Source: Paraflavitalea sp. CAU 1676
Lineage (GTDB): Bacteria > Bacteroidota > Bacteroidia > Chitinophagales > Chitinophagaceae
NCBI RefSeq assembly: GCF_029223285.1
Contig: NZ_JARHUJ010000004.1
Location: 310,001 to 374,000, forward strand
DNA length: 64,000 nucleotides
Reading direction: 5' to 3'
Below are positions 55,228-63,710 of the stretch, piece by piece (the first letter of the stretch is position 1; the number at the start of each line of letters is the position of its first letter). Position numbers and translations under genes: made by a program. The notes under the pieces are model-generated. The model was not told the origin of the DNA. It saw only the letters and a list, made by a program, of their open reading frames with translations, and did not search any database.

Positions 55228-57090
55228 ATGAATCTATCCACCCTGGACATCATTATCATCCTGCTTTACCTGGTCGTGATCATTGGCCTTGGATTCTGGA
55301 TATCCAAAAAAGCGGCTAAGAATATTCAGTCCTACTTCCTCGGCGATAACAATATCAAATGGTATTGGCTCGGTTTCAGTAACAGCAGCGGAATGTTTGA
55401 TGTAAGCGGAACTGCATTCTATGTAGCGCTTCTGTTCATCTATGGATTCAAAGCTGCCTGGCTTCCCTGGCTCTGGCCTATCTGGAACCAGATCTTCGTG
55501 ATGGTCTTTCTGGCCATCTGGATACGCCGCAGTAATGCAATGACCGGGGCCGACTGGATCATTAAACGATTCGGCGATGATAAAGGGGGCCGCATGGCCC
55601 ATATGATCGTAGTGATCTTTGCGATCGTGAGCGTTATCGGATTTATTGGATACGTATTTGTTGGTATCGGTAAGTTTGCCGCCAACATTCTGCCCTGGGA
55701 TCTCGCCAATGCGGTGCTGACCAATCAGCAAACATATGCCCTCATTATCGTCATGCTGACGACACTCTATACGGTAAAGGGCGGCATGTACAGTGTGGTA
55801 GCCACTGAGGTACTGCAATACGGAATCCTGGTGGTGAGTTGTATACTCGTGGTGGTCTTTGCCGTAAAGGGAGTTGATTACGACGCACTCCATCAGAAGT
55901 TGCCACAGGGCTGGGCCTCCTTTTGGCCCGAATGGAAATTGAATGTGAATTGGGGTAATACCTTTTCCCAGGCTAATCAGAAAATAGAAGAAGATGGATT
56001 TATCTGGTTTGGCGCCCTGGTGTTGATGATGATCGGCAAAGGCATCTTCGCCAGTCTGGCAGGGCCGGTACCTGGTTTCGACATGCAGCGCATCCTCAGT
56101 GCCAAGAAACCCTGGGAAGCAGCCAAGCTCTCCGGATTCACCAATCTCGTATTGTACATACCATTGTTCATGATGGTAAGCGCGCTTACCCTGATCGCCT
56201 TCAATTCATTCATGCCCACCCTGCAGGGGCAGGAGAAGCCCGATTTTGAAGTGATCCTGAGTCAGGTGGTCAGCAATTACCTGCCCGCGGGTATCCGGGG
56301 CGTGGTACTCGCAGGCCTGCTCGCATCCTTCATGAGTGCATTCTCTGCTTTTGTGAATGCCGCGCCTGCTTACCTCGTTAATGACTTTTATAAAAAATAC
56401 TTCCGGCCCCATGAAAGTCCGCGCCATTATGTGAAATGCAGTTACCTCACCTCGATAGCCATCATTGCCATCGGATGCTTTTTCGGACTCTTTGCCGATT
56501 CATTGAGTTCTCTTACCCTGTGGATATCTTCGGCACTTTATGGTGGTTATGCCGCTGCCAACGTGTTGAAATGGATCTGGTGGCGTTTCAATGGCTATGG
56601 TTATTTCGCCGGTATGTTTGCCGGATTGATCTCTGCCAGCTTTGTACCTAAATTGATGGCCTGGTTGGGCAACAACGTCTTTACCGACTACCGGGAACTG
56701 TTTGGTAGCGGCATCGGAACACTCATTTCATTTTTCATCATACTCGTGTTATCTATTTCGGCCAGTATCATCGGCTGCCTGCTTACACCTCCACCCGCCA
56801 GGAATGTGTTGGAGTCGTTCTATGCCAATACAAAGCCCTGGGGATTCTGGGAGCCTGTGTTGCAATGGGTGCGCCAGGAAAATCCTGCCTTCGAACCTAA
56901 CCGCCAGTTCAAGTGGGATATGCTGAATGTGCTGGTTGGCATATGCTGGCAGATGAGCATGGTGATCATGCCGATCTTCTTTGTATTTGGTTATTTCAGT
57001 TACGGCTTTACAGCATTGGGCGTATGGATCGTGTGTATGATCATCCTGAAATTCACCTGGTACGATCGCCTTAAAATCACCGCTGCATAA
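55228..57090 (+). CDS. Sodium:solute symporter (SSS family)
   Basis: A 620-residue inner-membrane symporter with at least 13 predicted helices: LDIIIILLYLVVIIGLGFWISKK at the start, SNSSGMFDVSGTAFYVAL (helix 2, sodium-site region), AGLLASFMSAFSAFVNAAPAYLVNDFY (the SSS signature region around residue 375), and a C-terminal extension. Family members carry sugars, sialic acids, amino acids or vitamins with sodium. It sits between SGNH paralogues 1 and 2 and is the only inner-membrane uptake system in the locus, so it probably carries the released monomer. Substrate is inferred. Confidence 0.92.
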   Translation: MNLSTLDIIIILLYLVVIIGLGFWISKKAAKNIQSYFLGDNNIKWYWLGFSNSSGMFDVSGTAFYVALLFIYGFKAAWLPWLWPIWNQIFVMVFLAIWIRRSNAMTGADWIIKRFGDDKGGRMAHMIVVIFAIVSVIGFIGYVFVGIGKFAANILPWDLANAVLTNQQTYALIIVMLTTLYTVKGGMYSVVATEVLQYGILVVSCILVVVFAVKGVDYDALHQKLPQGWASFWPEWKLNVNWGNTFSQANQKIEEDGFIWFGALVLMMIGKGIFASLAGPVPGFDMQRILSAKKPWEAAKLSGFTNLVLYIPLFMMVSALTLIAFNSFMPTLQGQEKPDFEVILSQVVSNYLPAGIRGVVLAGLLASFMSAFSAFVNAAPAYLVNDFYKKYFRPHESPRHYVKCSYLTSIAIIAIGCFFGLFADSLSSLTLWISSALYGGYAAANVLKWIWWRFNGYGYFAGMFAGLISASFVPKLMAWLGNNVFTDYRELFGSGIGTLISFFIILVLSISASIIGCLLTPPPARNVLESFYANTKPWGFWEPVLQWVRQENPAFEPNRQFKWDMLNVLVGICWQMSMVIMPIFFVFGYFSYGFTALGVWIVCMIILKFTWYDRLKITAA

Positions 57091-57092
57091 AA

Positions 57093-57767
57093 ATGAGAAC
57101 CTATTTATTAGCCGCGTTGCTGGCCATGGGTGCCGGCGCCCGCGCTCAATCGACCGAATCGACCGACAGTAGTTATGCCAATGGATACTATGTAGAGCGG
57201 GTGAAATATTTCGATAGCCTGCATCCGGTAAAAAAAGGGATCGTATTTCTCGGCAACAGCATAACTGAGGTAGGGGAGTGGTCGGAAGTATTGCCCGGTA
57301 AACCTGTTGTAAACCGCGGCATCAGCGGCGACAATTCCTGGGGCGTATACGCCCGCCTCGATCAGGTACTTGCTATGCAGCCACGGAAGATCTTCCTGCT
57401 CATTGGTGTCAATGATATAAAGCGGGGCACCGGTATAGATGCAATCGTAAACAACTACGATCGCATCGCTGCAAAGATCAAAGCAGCCTCACCGCGCACG
57501 AAATTGTATTTCCAAAGCGTATTGCCGGTTACGGAATCGGTACTGGCCAATATTTATGTGAATATCACCAATGCAAAGATCAAAACGTTGAATGAACGCA
57601 TGGAGGTGATCGCTGCCAAATACAATTGCCCTTTTATCGACCTGCATCCTGTATTCGACGATGGCAAAGGGCAATTGAAAAGGGAACTCACCACCGATGG
57701 ATTGCACCTCAAACCGGCGGCCTATATATTATGGGCCAACTACCTGATGCAGGGCAAATATTTGTAG
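57093..57767 (+). CDS. SGNH/GDSL-type esterase (paralogue 2)
   Basis: A 224-residue exported esterase that starts 2 bp after the symporter stop. Signal peptide 1-18 (ending ARAQ). Catalytic blocks: LGNSITE with S56 (Asn in place of the Asp of GDS), NRGISGDN, GVNDIK (N107) and DGLHLK (D202, H205), so the Ser, Asn, Asp and His are kept. It is closely similar to paralogue 3. The GNS variant is common in the family and does not by itself imply loss of activity. Confidence 0.88.
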   Translation: MRTYLLAALLAMGAGARAQSTESTDSSYANGYYVERVKYFDSLHPVKKGIVFLGNSITEVGEWSEVLPGKPVVNRGISGDNSWGVYARLDQVLAMQPRKIFLLIGVNDIKRGTGIDAIVNNYDRIAAKIKAASPRTKLYFQSVLPVTESVLANIYVNITNAKIKTLNERMEVIAAKYNCPFIDLHPVFDDGKGQLKRELTTDGLHLKPAAYILWANYLMQGKYL

Positions 57768-57815
57768 GGCAGGCCAGAAAGACTAGAAGACCTATTAATC
57801 CCAAAAAGTAGCACT

Positions 57816-58544
57816 ATGCAAATACAAGATCGTACCGTTTTATCGGCAGGCATTGCAAGGCAGGTTTTGCGCCTTGCCTTCTATTCAATATTGACATTAT
57901 CGGCAACATCCTCACTGGCACAGGAGCCGCCAAAGAAGATCGACAGCAGTTACAACAACACCTACTACCAGGGCCGTATGGAATTGTTCAACACCTTGCC
58001 CCTGCAGCAAAAAGGCATCGTGTTCCTGGGCAATAGCATCACGGAACGTGGTAACTGGAGCGAACTACTGCCCGGCCAAAAGATCATGAACCGCGGCATC
58101 GGCGGCGATAACACCTTTGGTGTATTAGCCCGCCTCGATATGGTGGTGAAGGCGAACCCGAAGAAAGTGTTCCTGCTCATTGGAATTAACGACCTCAGCC
58201 GGGCCCTGCCTCGCGAAGTGATCCTGCACAACTACGAGCGTATCATTAATTATATTCGAACCAACGCTCCCAAAACGACCCTGTACGTGCAAAGCGTATT
58301 GCCATTGTATGAGCCGCTCACTACCGCTGCTTACCTGAAGAACAAGAAGGACAGTATCCTGCAATTGAATGTAGGCATCAAAGCGCTGGCCGATAAGTAC
58401 AAGCTGACCTACATCAACCTGCATGAAGTATTAGCCGATGGCAATGGCGACCTGAAAAAAGAATACACGGCGGACGGCATCCACCTGCGGCCGGCAGCCT
58501 ATGTATTGTGGGTAGATTTTCTCCGGAAAAAGAAGTATCTCTGA
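57816..58544 (+). CDS. SGNH/GDSL-type esterase (paralogue 3)
   Basis: A 242-residue exported esterase, signal segment about 13-35 (ending SLAQ). Catalytic blocks: LGNSITE (S74), NRGIGGDN, GINDLS (N125) and DGIHLR (D220, H223). The mature part is very like paralogue 2 (for instance ARLD, FLLIG, LYVQSVLP), pointing to tandem duplication. It follows paralogue 2 by 48 bp and precedes the alpha/beta-hydrolase gene by 17 bp. Confidence 0.88.
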   Translation: MQIQDRTVLSAGIARQVLRLAFYSILTLSATSSLAQEPPKKIDSSYNNTYYQGRMELFNTLPLQQKGIVFLGNSITERGNWSELLPGQKIMNRGIGGDNTFGVLARLDMVVKANPKKVFLLIGINDLSRALPREVILHNYERIINYIRTNAPKTTLYVQSVLPLYEPLTTAAYLKNKKDSILQLNVGIKALADKYKLTYINLHEVLADGNGDLKKEYTADGIHLRPAAYVLWVDFLRKKKYL

Positions 58545-58561
58545 TCCATAAAGACAAGTAC

Positions 58562-59434
58562 ATGAAGCGATCTCTGTTAATAGTGCCTTTGTTCGTATGC
58601 GCCATTGGGCTGGCAGCACAGGCACAAAAACCTGCACGCCACACCTATGCACTCAAAGCGCAGGATACCCTGTGGATGGATCAGTATAAACCAACCACAA
58701 CCCCCAACGGAATTTCCGTGCTGTTTGTGCATGGCGGAGCGTTTACCGGCGGCGACCCTGTAAACCAGCAGCCCATGGCCGATGGCCTCTCCAAACTCGG
58801 CTACCAGGTATTCGTCATTAAATACCGGCTATACCTGAAGGGTAAAAGCTTTGGGTGTGAAACAGCCCTGCCCGAAAAACTAAAAGCTATACACCAGGCG
58901 GTGGAGGATGCCGACGATGCTACCAAATACCTCGTAACCAACGCGGCAGTACTGCGCGTAGATACGAGCAAGATCTTCATCGCGGGCAGCAGCGCCGGCG
59001 CCGAAGCTATCCTTAACCTGGTATACAATCCCTTTGTTCGTAAGGGCGATAAGAATTACAAACCCTTCCGTTATGCCGGCGCGATGTCCTTCGCGGGTGC
59101 TATTCTCGATATCAATAACATCGATGCAAGACCGCCCCTGCCGTTGCTGATGATGCACGGCACCAACGATCAGCTGGTGCCTTATGGTACATCGGCTCAT
59201 CGCTTCTGTAAGGCAGTTGACGCCGGTTGGATGATTATGTTTGGCGCCCAAACCCTATATACCGAAATGGCAAAAAGGAACTGGCCGGTAGTATTGTACA
59301 GTTACGAAGGCAAGGGGCATGAAGTAAGTAACTATATGTTCAGGAAGTTTAAAGAGATGGACGAGTTCATGAAAGCCGCCGTGCTGGGCCACAGCCTGCC
59401 GATGGCGCATATCATTGTTAAGAAAGAAGAATAA
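58562..59434 (+). CDS. Exported alpha/beta-hydrolase (acetyl/feruloyl-esterase-like)
   Basis: A 290-residue exported hydrolase. Signal peptide 1-22 (ending AAQAQ). HGGA (57-60) forms the oxyanion part, GSSAG (142-146) holds nucleophile S144, TND (D203) and GKGHEVS (H253) complete the triad. This arrangement is like BD-FAE-type and hormone-sensitive-lipase-type carbohydrate esterases. ATG 58562 is used; an in-frame ATG at 58508 overlaps the SGNH gene and would add residues before the signal peptide. It is a fourth ester-cleaving enzyme in the locus. Confidence 0.86.
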   Translation: MKRSLLIVPLFVCAIGLAAQAQKPARHTYALKAQDTLWMDQYKPTTTPNGISVLFVHGGAFTGGDPVNQQPMADGLSKLGYQVFVIKYRLYLKGKSFGCETALPEKLKAIHQAVEDADDATKYLVTNAAVLRVDTSKIFIAGSSAGAEAILNLVYNPFVRKGDKNYKPFRYAGAMSFAGAILDINNIDARPPLPLLMMHGTNDQLVPYGTSAHRFCKAVDAGWMIMFGAQTLYTEMAKRNWPVVLYSYEGKGHEVSNYMFRKFKEMDEFMKAAVLGHSLPMAHIIVKKEE

Positions 59435-59509
59435 TACAGTGCGCAGATGCCGTTTGAGCCGCTTGCCGGCAATGCAGCAAAGAATTAAATAAGTGAAAAA
59501 ACTGGTACA

Positions 59510-60439
59510 ATGAAAATTACGGGAACCTTTCTCGATGAGATCAGTCATGATATTCCGCACCAGAACTGGGGTGCAAAAGAATGGCGAAAGGACTTTGAGC
59601 ACATGAAGGCGATCGGCATCGATACTGTGATCCTGATCCGCAGTGGTTACAGGAAGTTCATCACCTATCCCTCGGAATACTTGATAACGGAACACGGATG
59701 TTATCGTCCGCCCGTCGACCTGGTAGAGCTCTTCCTGCAACTCGCCGACGAGCTGGATATGCAATTTTATTTTGGTCTGTACGATAGTGGCAAATATTGG
59801 GATACCGGCAACATGCAGCACGAGATCGACAGTAACCGCTTCGTAATAGATGAAGTGTGGAAACAATACGGTCATCACAAGAGTTTCAAAGGCTGGTACC
59901 TCAGTATGGAGATCAGTCGCAAAACGAAAGGTGCTACTGAAGCCTTCAGAACCCTGGGCCACCAGTGCAAGGGGGTGAGCCATAACCTGCCAACGCTCAT
60001 CTCACCCTGGATCGATGGTAAGAAGGCAGTCATGGCTGCTACCGCTACCCTTAGCAAGGAAGATGCCGTATCGCTCAAAGCGCATGAACAGGAGTGGAGC
60101 GAAATATTTGCCGGCGTACAGGGAACCGTCGATGCGGTGGCATTCCAGGACGGCCATATCGACTACCACGAGCTCGACGATTTCTTTGCCGTGAATAAAC
60201 AAATGGCCGACCGCTTTGGTCTGCAATGCTGGACCAATGCCGAAAGTTTCGACCGTGATATGCCGATCAAATTCTTTCCCATAAAATTTGAGAAGCTGCG
60301 CCTGAAACTGGAGGCAGCGAAGCGCGCAGGATATGATAAGGCCATCACCTTCGAGTTTTCGCATTTCATGAGTCCGCAATCGGCCTACCTCCAGGCCGGA
60401 CACCTGTACAACAGGTACAAGGAATACATTGGACTGTAA
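59510..60439 (+). CDS. DUF4434-family protein, no signal peptide
   Basis: A 309-residue protein of the DUF4434 type, a (beta/alpha)8 fold related to glycoside hydrolases: ITGTFLDEISHDIPHQNWG at the start, GIDTVILIRSGY, FYFGLYDSG, and a C-terminal NAESFDRD with a conserved acidic pair. Starting at once at the first strand, it has no signal peptide, so it would act in the cytoplasm, unlike most hydrolases of the locus. It is the last gene of the plus-strand group and is followed by a long hairpin. The activity is not established. Confidence 0.78.
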   Translation: MKITGTFLDEISHDIPHQNWGAKEWRKDFEHMKAIGIDTVILIRSGYRKFITYPSEYLITEHGCYRPPVDLVELFLQLADELDMQFYFGLYDSGKYWDTGNMQHEIDSNRFVIDEVWKQYGHHKSFKGWYLSMEISRKTKGATEAFRTLGHQCKGVSHNLPTLISPWIDGKKAVMAATATLSKEDAVSLKAHEQEWSEIFAGVQGTVDAVAFQDGHIDYHELDDFFAVNKQMADRFGLQCWTNAESFDRDMPIKFFPIKFEKLRLKLEAAKRAGYDKAITFEFSHFMSPQSAYLQAGHLYNRYKEYIGL

Positions 60440-60574
60440 ATAGGAGCAGAATATGCCGCCATGGAGGTCACGTGAAATGGGAGTATCAAAGCACCCTTTC
60501 GCTAGGTTCTTGTTCTTATTTAGTTCTTGCCTCAGCCATACCAACGCTATGCTTCGTTATTGTTTCATTATTGT

Positions 60575-60642
60575 TTTCTTCGCTGTTTTGCGATGTTTTC
60601 CTAAGGGAAAAGCGAACAAAACCCTAACAAGGAGCGAAGAAA
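60575..60642. terminator. Long hairpin between convergent genes
   Basis: Outer arms TTTCTTCGCT (60575-60584) and AGCGAAGAAA (60633-60642), then GTTTTGCG with CGAACAAAAC, then TTTTCC with GGAAAA around a TAAG loop. It fits a bidirectional terminator between the DUF4434 gene (plus) and the AraC gene (minus). The T- and A-rich arms would weaken it, so the role is likely but not certain. Confidence 0.5.
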
Positions 60643-60671
60643 GCAATAGCATATCTGCAGTCATCAATGAA

Positions 60672-61649
60672 TTACGCCAGAGCCGGCCGGTTGTATTTGT
60701 TCCGGTACTGAATGGGCGAGAGGCCGGTTAGCTTTTTAAAGGTAGTGCGGAAGGCCTTGGTATCGGAATAGCCCACTTTGTACATCACCTCGTTCACATT
60801 TTCCCGCGAAGACTCCAGGCTCATCTTGGCGGCCTCGATCTTAACCCGTTGAATATATTCGACAACGGTATTGGACGTGGCTTTTTTGAACCGGCGTTCG
60901 AGGTTTCGGCGGCCCATGGCAAACATAGTGGCCAGTTGGTCAACGGTAATGCGATCCTGGAAATTCTTTTCGATAAAGAGCTGGGCTTGCCGGATGGGTT
61001 CGTCTTCGTGCTCCTTTTGCCCGTTGAACATGATAAAAGGCGACTGGCTGCCCCGGTCGATCTCGATCTCGAATACTTTCGAACAAAGGATGGCTACATC
61101 TCTACCTGCTTGTTTTTCAATGATATAAAGTATAAGGTTGAGGTAAGAATAAGCCCCGCCACTAGAGTAAATACCCTGTTCGTCCGTAATGATTTTATCC
61201 GGCACGAGGGTTACATCGGGAAACATCCGCCTGAACTCATTAGCACCCAACCAATGAGTGGCGCATTTTTTACCATGCAGTAATCCGGTGGATGCCAGCA
61301 GGAAAGCTCCCAGACATAGGCTCGCGATCTCAGCCCCGGCCTTGTATTGCTGCACGATCCAGGGAATAAAGGCCTTGTTGACCTCGATAGCCTCCTCCAG
61401 GTTGCCGTGTACGGCCGGTATTATCAGAAGGTCGGTTTTGATGGGATCGTGAACGGTTAGTTCCGGGTGCACAGTAAAAAGGCCCTTGTTGAGCTTGGTT
61501 TCGTGCGAAAGCCCTACCAGCTGTACTTTGAACAACGGATCGCGGCCCATATTGACCACCAGGTCATTTACTTCAGTAAATAACTTCAGCGGCCCTTCGA
61601 TGGCGCCGAGGATAGCGCCTTCCGGCACAAGGATGGATAAATGTTTCAT
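60672..61649 (-). CDS. GlxA-type transcriptional regulator (DJ-1/PfpI + AraC)
   Basis: A 325-residue regulator. N-terminal DJ-1/PfpI-like domain (about 1-175: LLIIPAVHG, then the nucleophile-elbow region SLCLGAFLLASTGLL). C-terminal AraC-type DNA-binding domain (about 220-325) with two helix-turn-helix motifs, ITVDQLATMFAMGRRNLERRF and VNEVMYKVGYSDTKAFRTTF, and the typical end GLSPIQYRNKY. The DJ-1 domain usually senses a small metabolite. It is convergent with the amino-sugar locus; there is no direct sign that it controls it. Confidence 0.92.
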   Translation of the reverse strand: MKHLSILVPEGAILGAIEGPLKLFTEVNDLVVNMGRDPLFKVQLVGLSHETKLNKGLFTVHPELTVHDPIKTDLLIIPAVHGNLEEAIEVNKAFIPWIVQQYKAGAEIASLCLGAFLLASTGLLHGKKCATHWLGANEFRRMFPDVTLVPDKIITDEQGIYSSGGAYSYLNLILYIIEKQAGRDVAILCSKVFEIEIDRGSQSPFIMFNGQKEHEDEPIRQAQLFIEKNFQDRITVDQLATMFAMGRRNLERRFKKATSNTVVEYIQRVKIEAAKMSLESSRENVNEVMYKVGYSDTKAFRTTFKKLTGLSPIQYRNKYNRPALA

Positions 61650-62045
61650 TTCCTAAAAATACCGAACCGGCTTGTCGCAATCAACACCTTTGGATGGCGT
61701 ATTTGCACCCCCATCCGCCTACCGTAATACTACCTGATTTTTAGGGGTTTCTATTTATCAATGCTTTTTCGATTATATTTATATTTCATCTATTGTAGAA
61801 TATTTCATATTTTTCAATAGCGACAGCAAATTCCTTCCTTTGGATCACCCGTTTACTCCGTTACGATGTGTTAACCGGATAGACACACTACAAAGATCAA
61901 TTGCGCCATAAACCACGCAAATAGCTCGGACCACCTTTTCAGACAGGAAATAATTGATAAGACAGGCTTATTTGAACAATAGCACACGATTGCTTAATTG
62001 TTGTTTTTGAATTGGGCCCGATGCGCGAACTTAAAACGGAACAAC
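61650..62045. other. Intergenic region between divergent genes (about 396 bp)
   Basis: A+T-rich divergent control region for the GlxA-type regulator and the 412-residue protein. Several T-rich tracts are present, for example around 61735-61820, but no repeat or hairpin stands out. Confidence 0.4.
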
Positions 62046-63284
62046 ATGGCCAGGAAACGAACTGCTGTCAATGAAAATGCTCTGCCGTTACTTAAACGGT
62101 TAATACGTGTTAAATTAAACCTGAACTGCAGCACCTCTTCGCATATACAGCAGTTGCAACACGATATTCAACAGATCACCGGCGAATACCTTTCTTCTCA
62201 AACACTCAATCGCTTTTTCGGCATCATCCATACAGGCTTCAACCCGTCGATGCATACACTCGATACGCTGGCAAGGTATGTGGGATATAAGTCGTTTGCG
62301 GAATTTGAAATGCTGAATGCGGAAAAGAATTCAGAACAGATCAATTCTACTTTTACTTCACGTTTCATTGTATCGGTATTTGCCCAGATCAATCCGGAAG
62401 AAAATATTGAGCCAGGTATACTGCAGGTAGTAAAGAATATTGCAACCCTTATGGCCGACGACCGTCAGCTGGCGGCGGAGGTATATTGCGCCATGGCGCC
62501 CAGCATATTTGGGCGTAAGTTCTTCTTCGAACAGTTTGTCAATATAGATGCGCTCGATAATGTGTATGGCAACGGATTGCAATACTACCTGCTGAATGCA
62601 CATAACCGCGAACAGAAATTCTTTGCTTATATATTGTATTGCTACCGGTATTTCCTAACCGCGCAGTCGGGCCTGTTCCAGAAGTTCTATGGCTTGCTCA
62701 ATGCTTACCGTCAATCGGAGATCATGACCTTCCATCCATTGCTCGTTGACCGGTACTATGCCGTACTGGTGTTCAACCAGGTGATGGGTGGGAAGGAAGG
62801 AAGCGAACAAACCTCCGAAAAAGGCGAGTTGGCCGATTTCGATATCTGGTCTTCACATGCTAAATCCTGTTATTGTGCAGGATACTTGGTGGGCGAGGCG
62901 CTGCTGCTGGCAGGCGAGTTTGGCCGGTCGTGGGAGATTTTGAACAGTGATGAGATCAAGCCATCCAGTTTGTCGGGTTGCCTGCAGGAGGAATTCATAA
63001 CGCATTTGAGTATTCTAAAATTAACAAGCGGTTATTTCTCTAATCATATCAGCAATAAACGGGCAATGTCGCTATATTTGGAGCTAAGCGAAAAGCAGCT
63101 GCCAGTACTGCTGCATGATTACCTGACGTTTTATTTGTTGTTCCTGAAGCGTAGTTTATTTCCGAAGTCGGTCATCAGAAAAGAGGTGAATGAACAGCTG
63201 AGTTATCTTATCAGGAAGACAGGGTTCGTTTATTTCAGGGAGTTCGATATGCAACTACATAGATCGGAGTCAATATCGTTGTGA
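62046..63284 (+). CDS. Unknown protein with putative DNA-binding N-terminus (412 aa)
   Basis: I recognise no named family. Residues 10-90 look like a helix-turn-helix region found in many Bacteroidota proteins: NALPLLKRLIRVKLNLN, then YLSSQTLNRFFGI and PSMHTLDTLARYVGYKSFAEFE. The remaining 320 residues are predicted all-helical without membrane helix, rich in Tyr and Phe, possibly a repeat-like scaffold or sensor. ATG 62046 is preferred; the open frame reaches back to 61998. It is the last complete gene before the antiterminator gene and may regulate the polysaccharide operon that seems to begin there. Confidence 0.6.
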   Translation: MARKRTAVNENALPLLKRLIRVKLNLNCSTSSHIQQLQHDIQQITGEYLSSQTLNRFFGIIHTGFNPSMHTLDTLARYVGYKSFAEFEMLNAEKNSEQINSTFTSRFIVSVFAQINPEENIEPGILQVVKNIATLMADDRQLAAEVYCAMAPSIFGRKFFFEQFVNIDALDNVYGNGLQYYLLNAHNREQKFFAYILYCYRYFLTAQSGLFQKFYGLLNAYRQSEIMTFHPLLVDRYYAVLVFNQVMGGKEGSEQTSEKGELADFDIWSSHAKSCYCAGYLVGEALLLAGEFGRSWEILNSDEIKPSSLSGCLQEEFITHLSILKLTSGYFSNHISNKRAMSLYLELSEKQLPVLLHDYLTFYLLFLKRSLFPKSVIRKEVNEQLSYLIRKTGFVYFREFDMQLHRSESISL

Positions 63285-63710
63285 GGTGTAATTAATGGAG
63301 ATTAATGGAAAAAAAATTGGAAGAAAAACGTTGCATCTTTACTTACACGATTGAAAAATCCCAATTATCCACTCTAATGTCCTCGTTCATTTTTTCTTGT
63401 ATGTTCCTTCAGACTGATCACATTCCTTTTCCTTGTGAATAGCCCCTGTTTCAGCGTAATGCTATTCTTTGCCGCACAATCACGTTAAGATTACTGTACG
63501 ACGCAGTAAGCAATCACCTTTTCTCGTTTTTTCAGGACCACTGTTGGTATCACTACCCGCAGTAGCCGCTGATCTCTCATTCTATCTTCTTATCGAATTC
63601 TAAACCCCTTGGTGTGACAAGGGTCAGCGAAGCTTTATGTCAAAAACGCCTGTTGTGACAGGGGGAAGCGAAGCTTTGTGCCCATTGCCAGCCACGTGAA
63701 TACCAACGCT
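63285..63710. other. Leader region of the antiterminator gene (about 426 bp)
   Basis: Region upstream of the UpxY-like gene, expected to hold the promoter and a long 5' leader. Near its end is a direct repeat (63613-63641 and 63654-63682). No coding frame here looks genuine. Confidence 0.5.
63613..63682 (+). repeat. 29-bp direct repeat in the leader of an UpxY-like gene
   Basis: Copy 1 at 63613-63641 and copy 2 at 63654-63682 share TGTGACA, then a GGG-containing stretch, then AGCGAAGCTTT and a TGT/TGTG end (about 24 of 29 positions identical). Start-to-start distance is 41 bp. The position, 28 bp before the ATG of a NusG-like antiterminator, suggests a leader-RNA or DNA recognition element. 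Confidence 0.6.

Noticed and set aside
60453-60731. 92-codon plus-strand frame behind the DUF4434 gene
   Set aside because: It runs through a terminator-like hairpin and into the 3' end of the AraC regulator gene on the other strand; composition is not coding-like.
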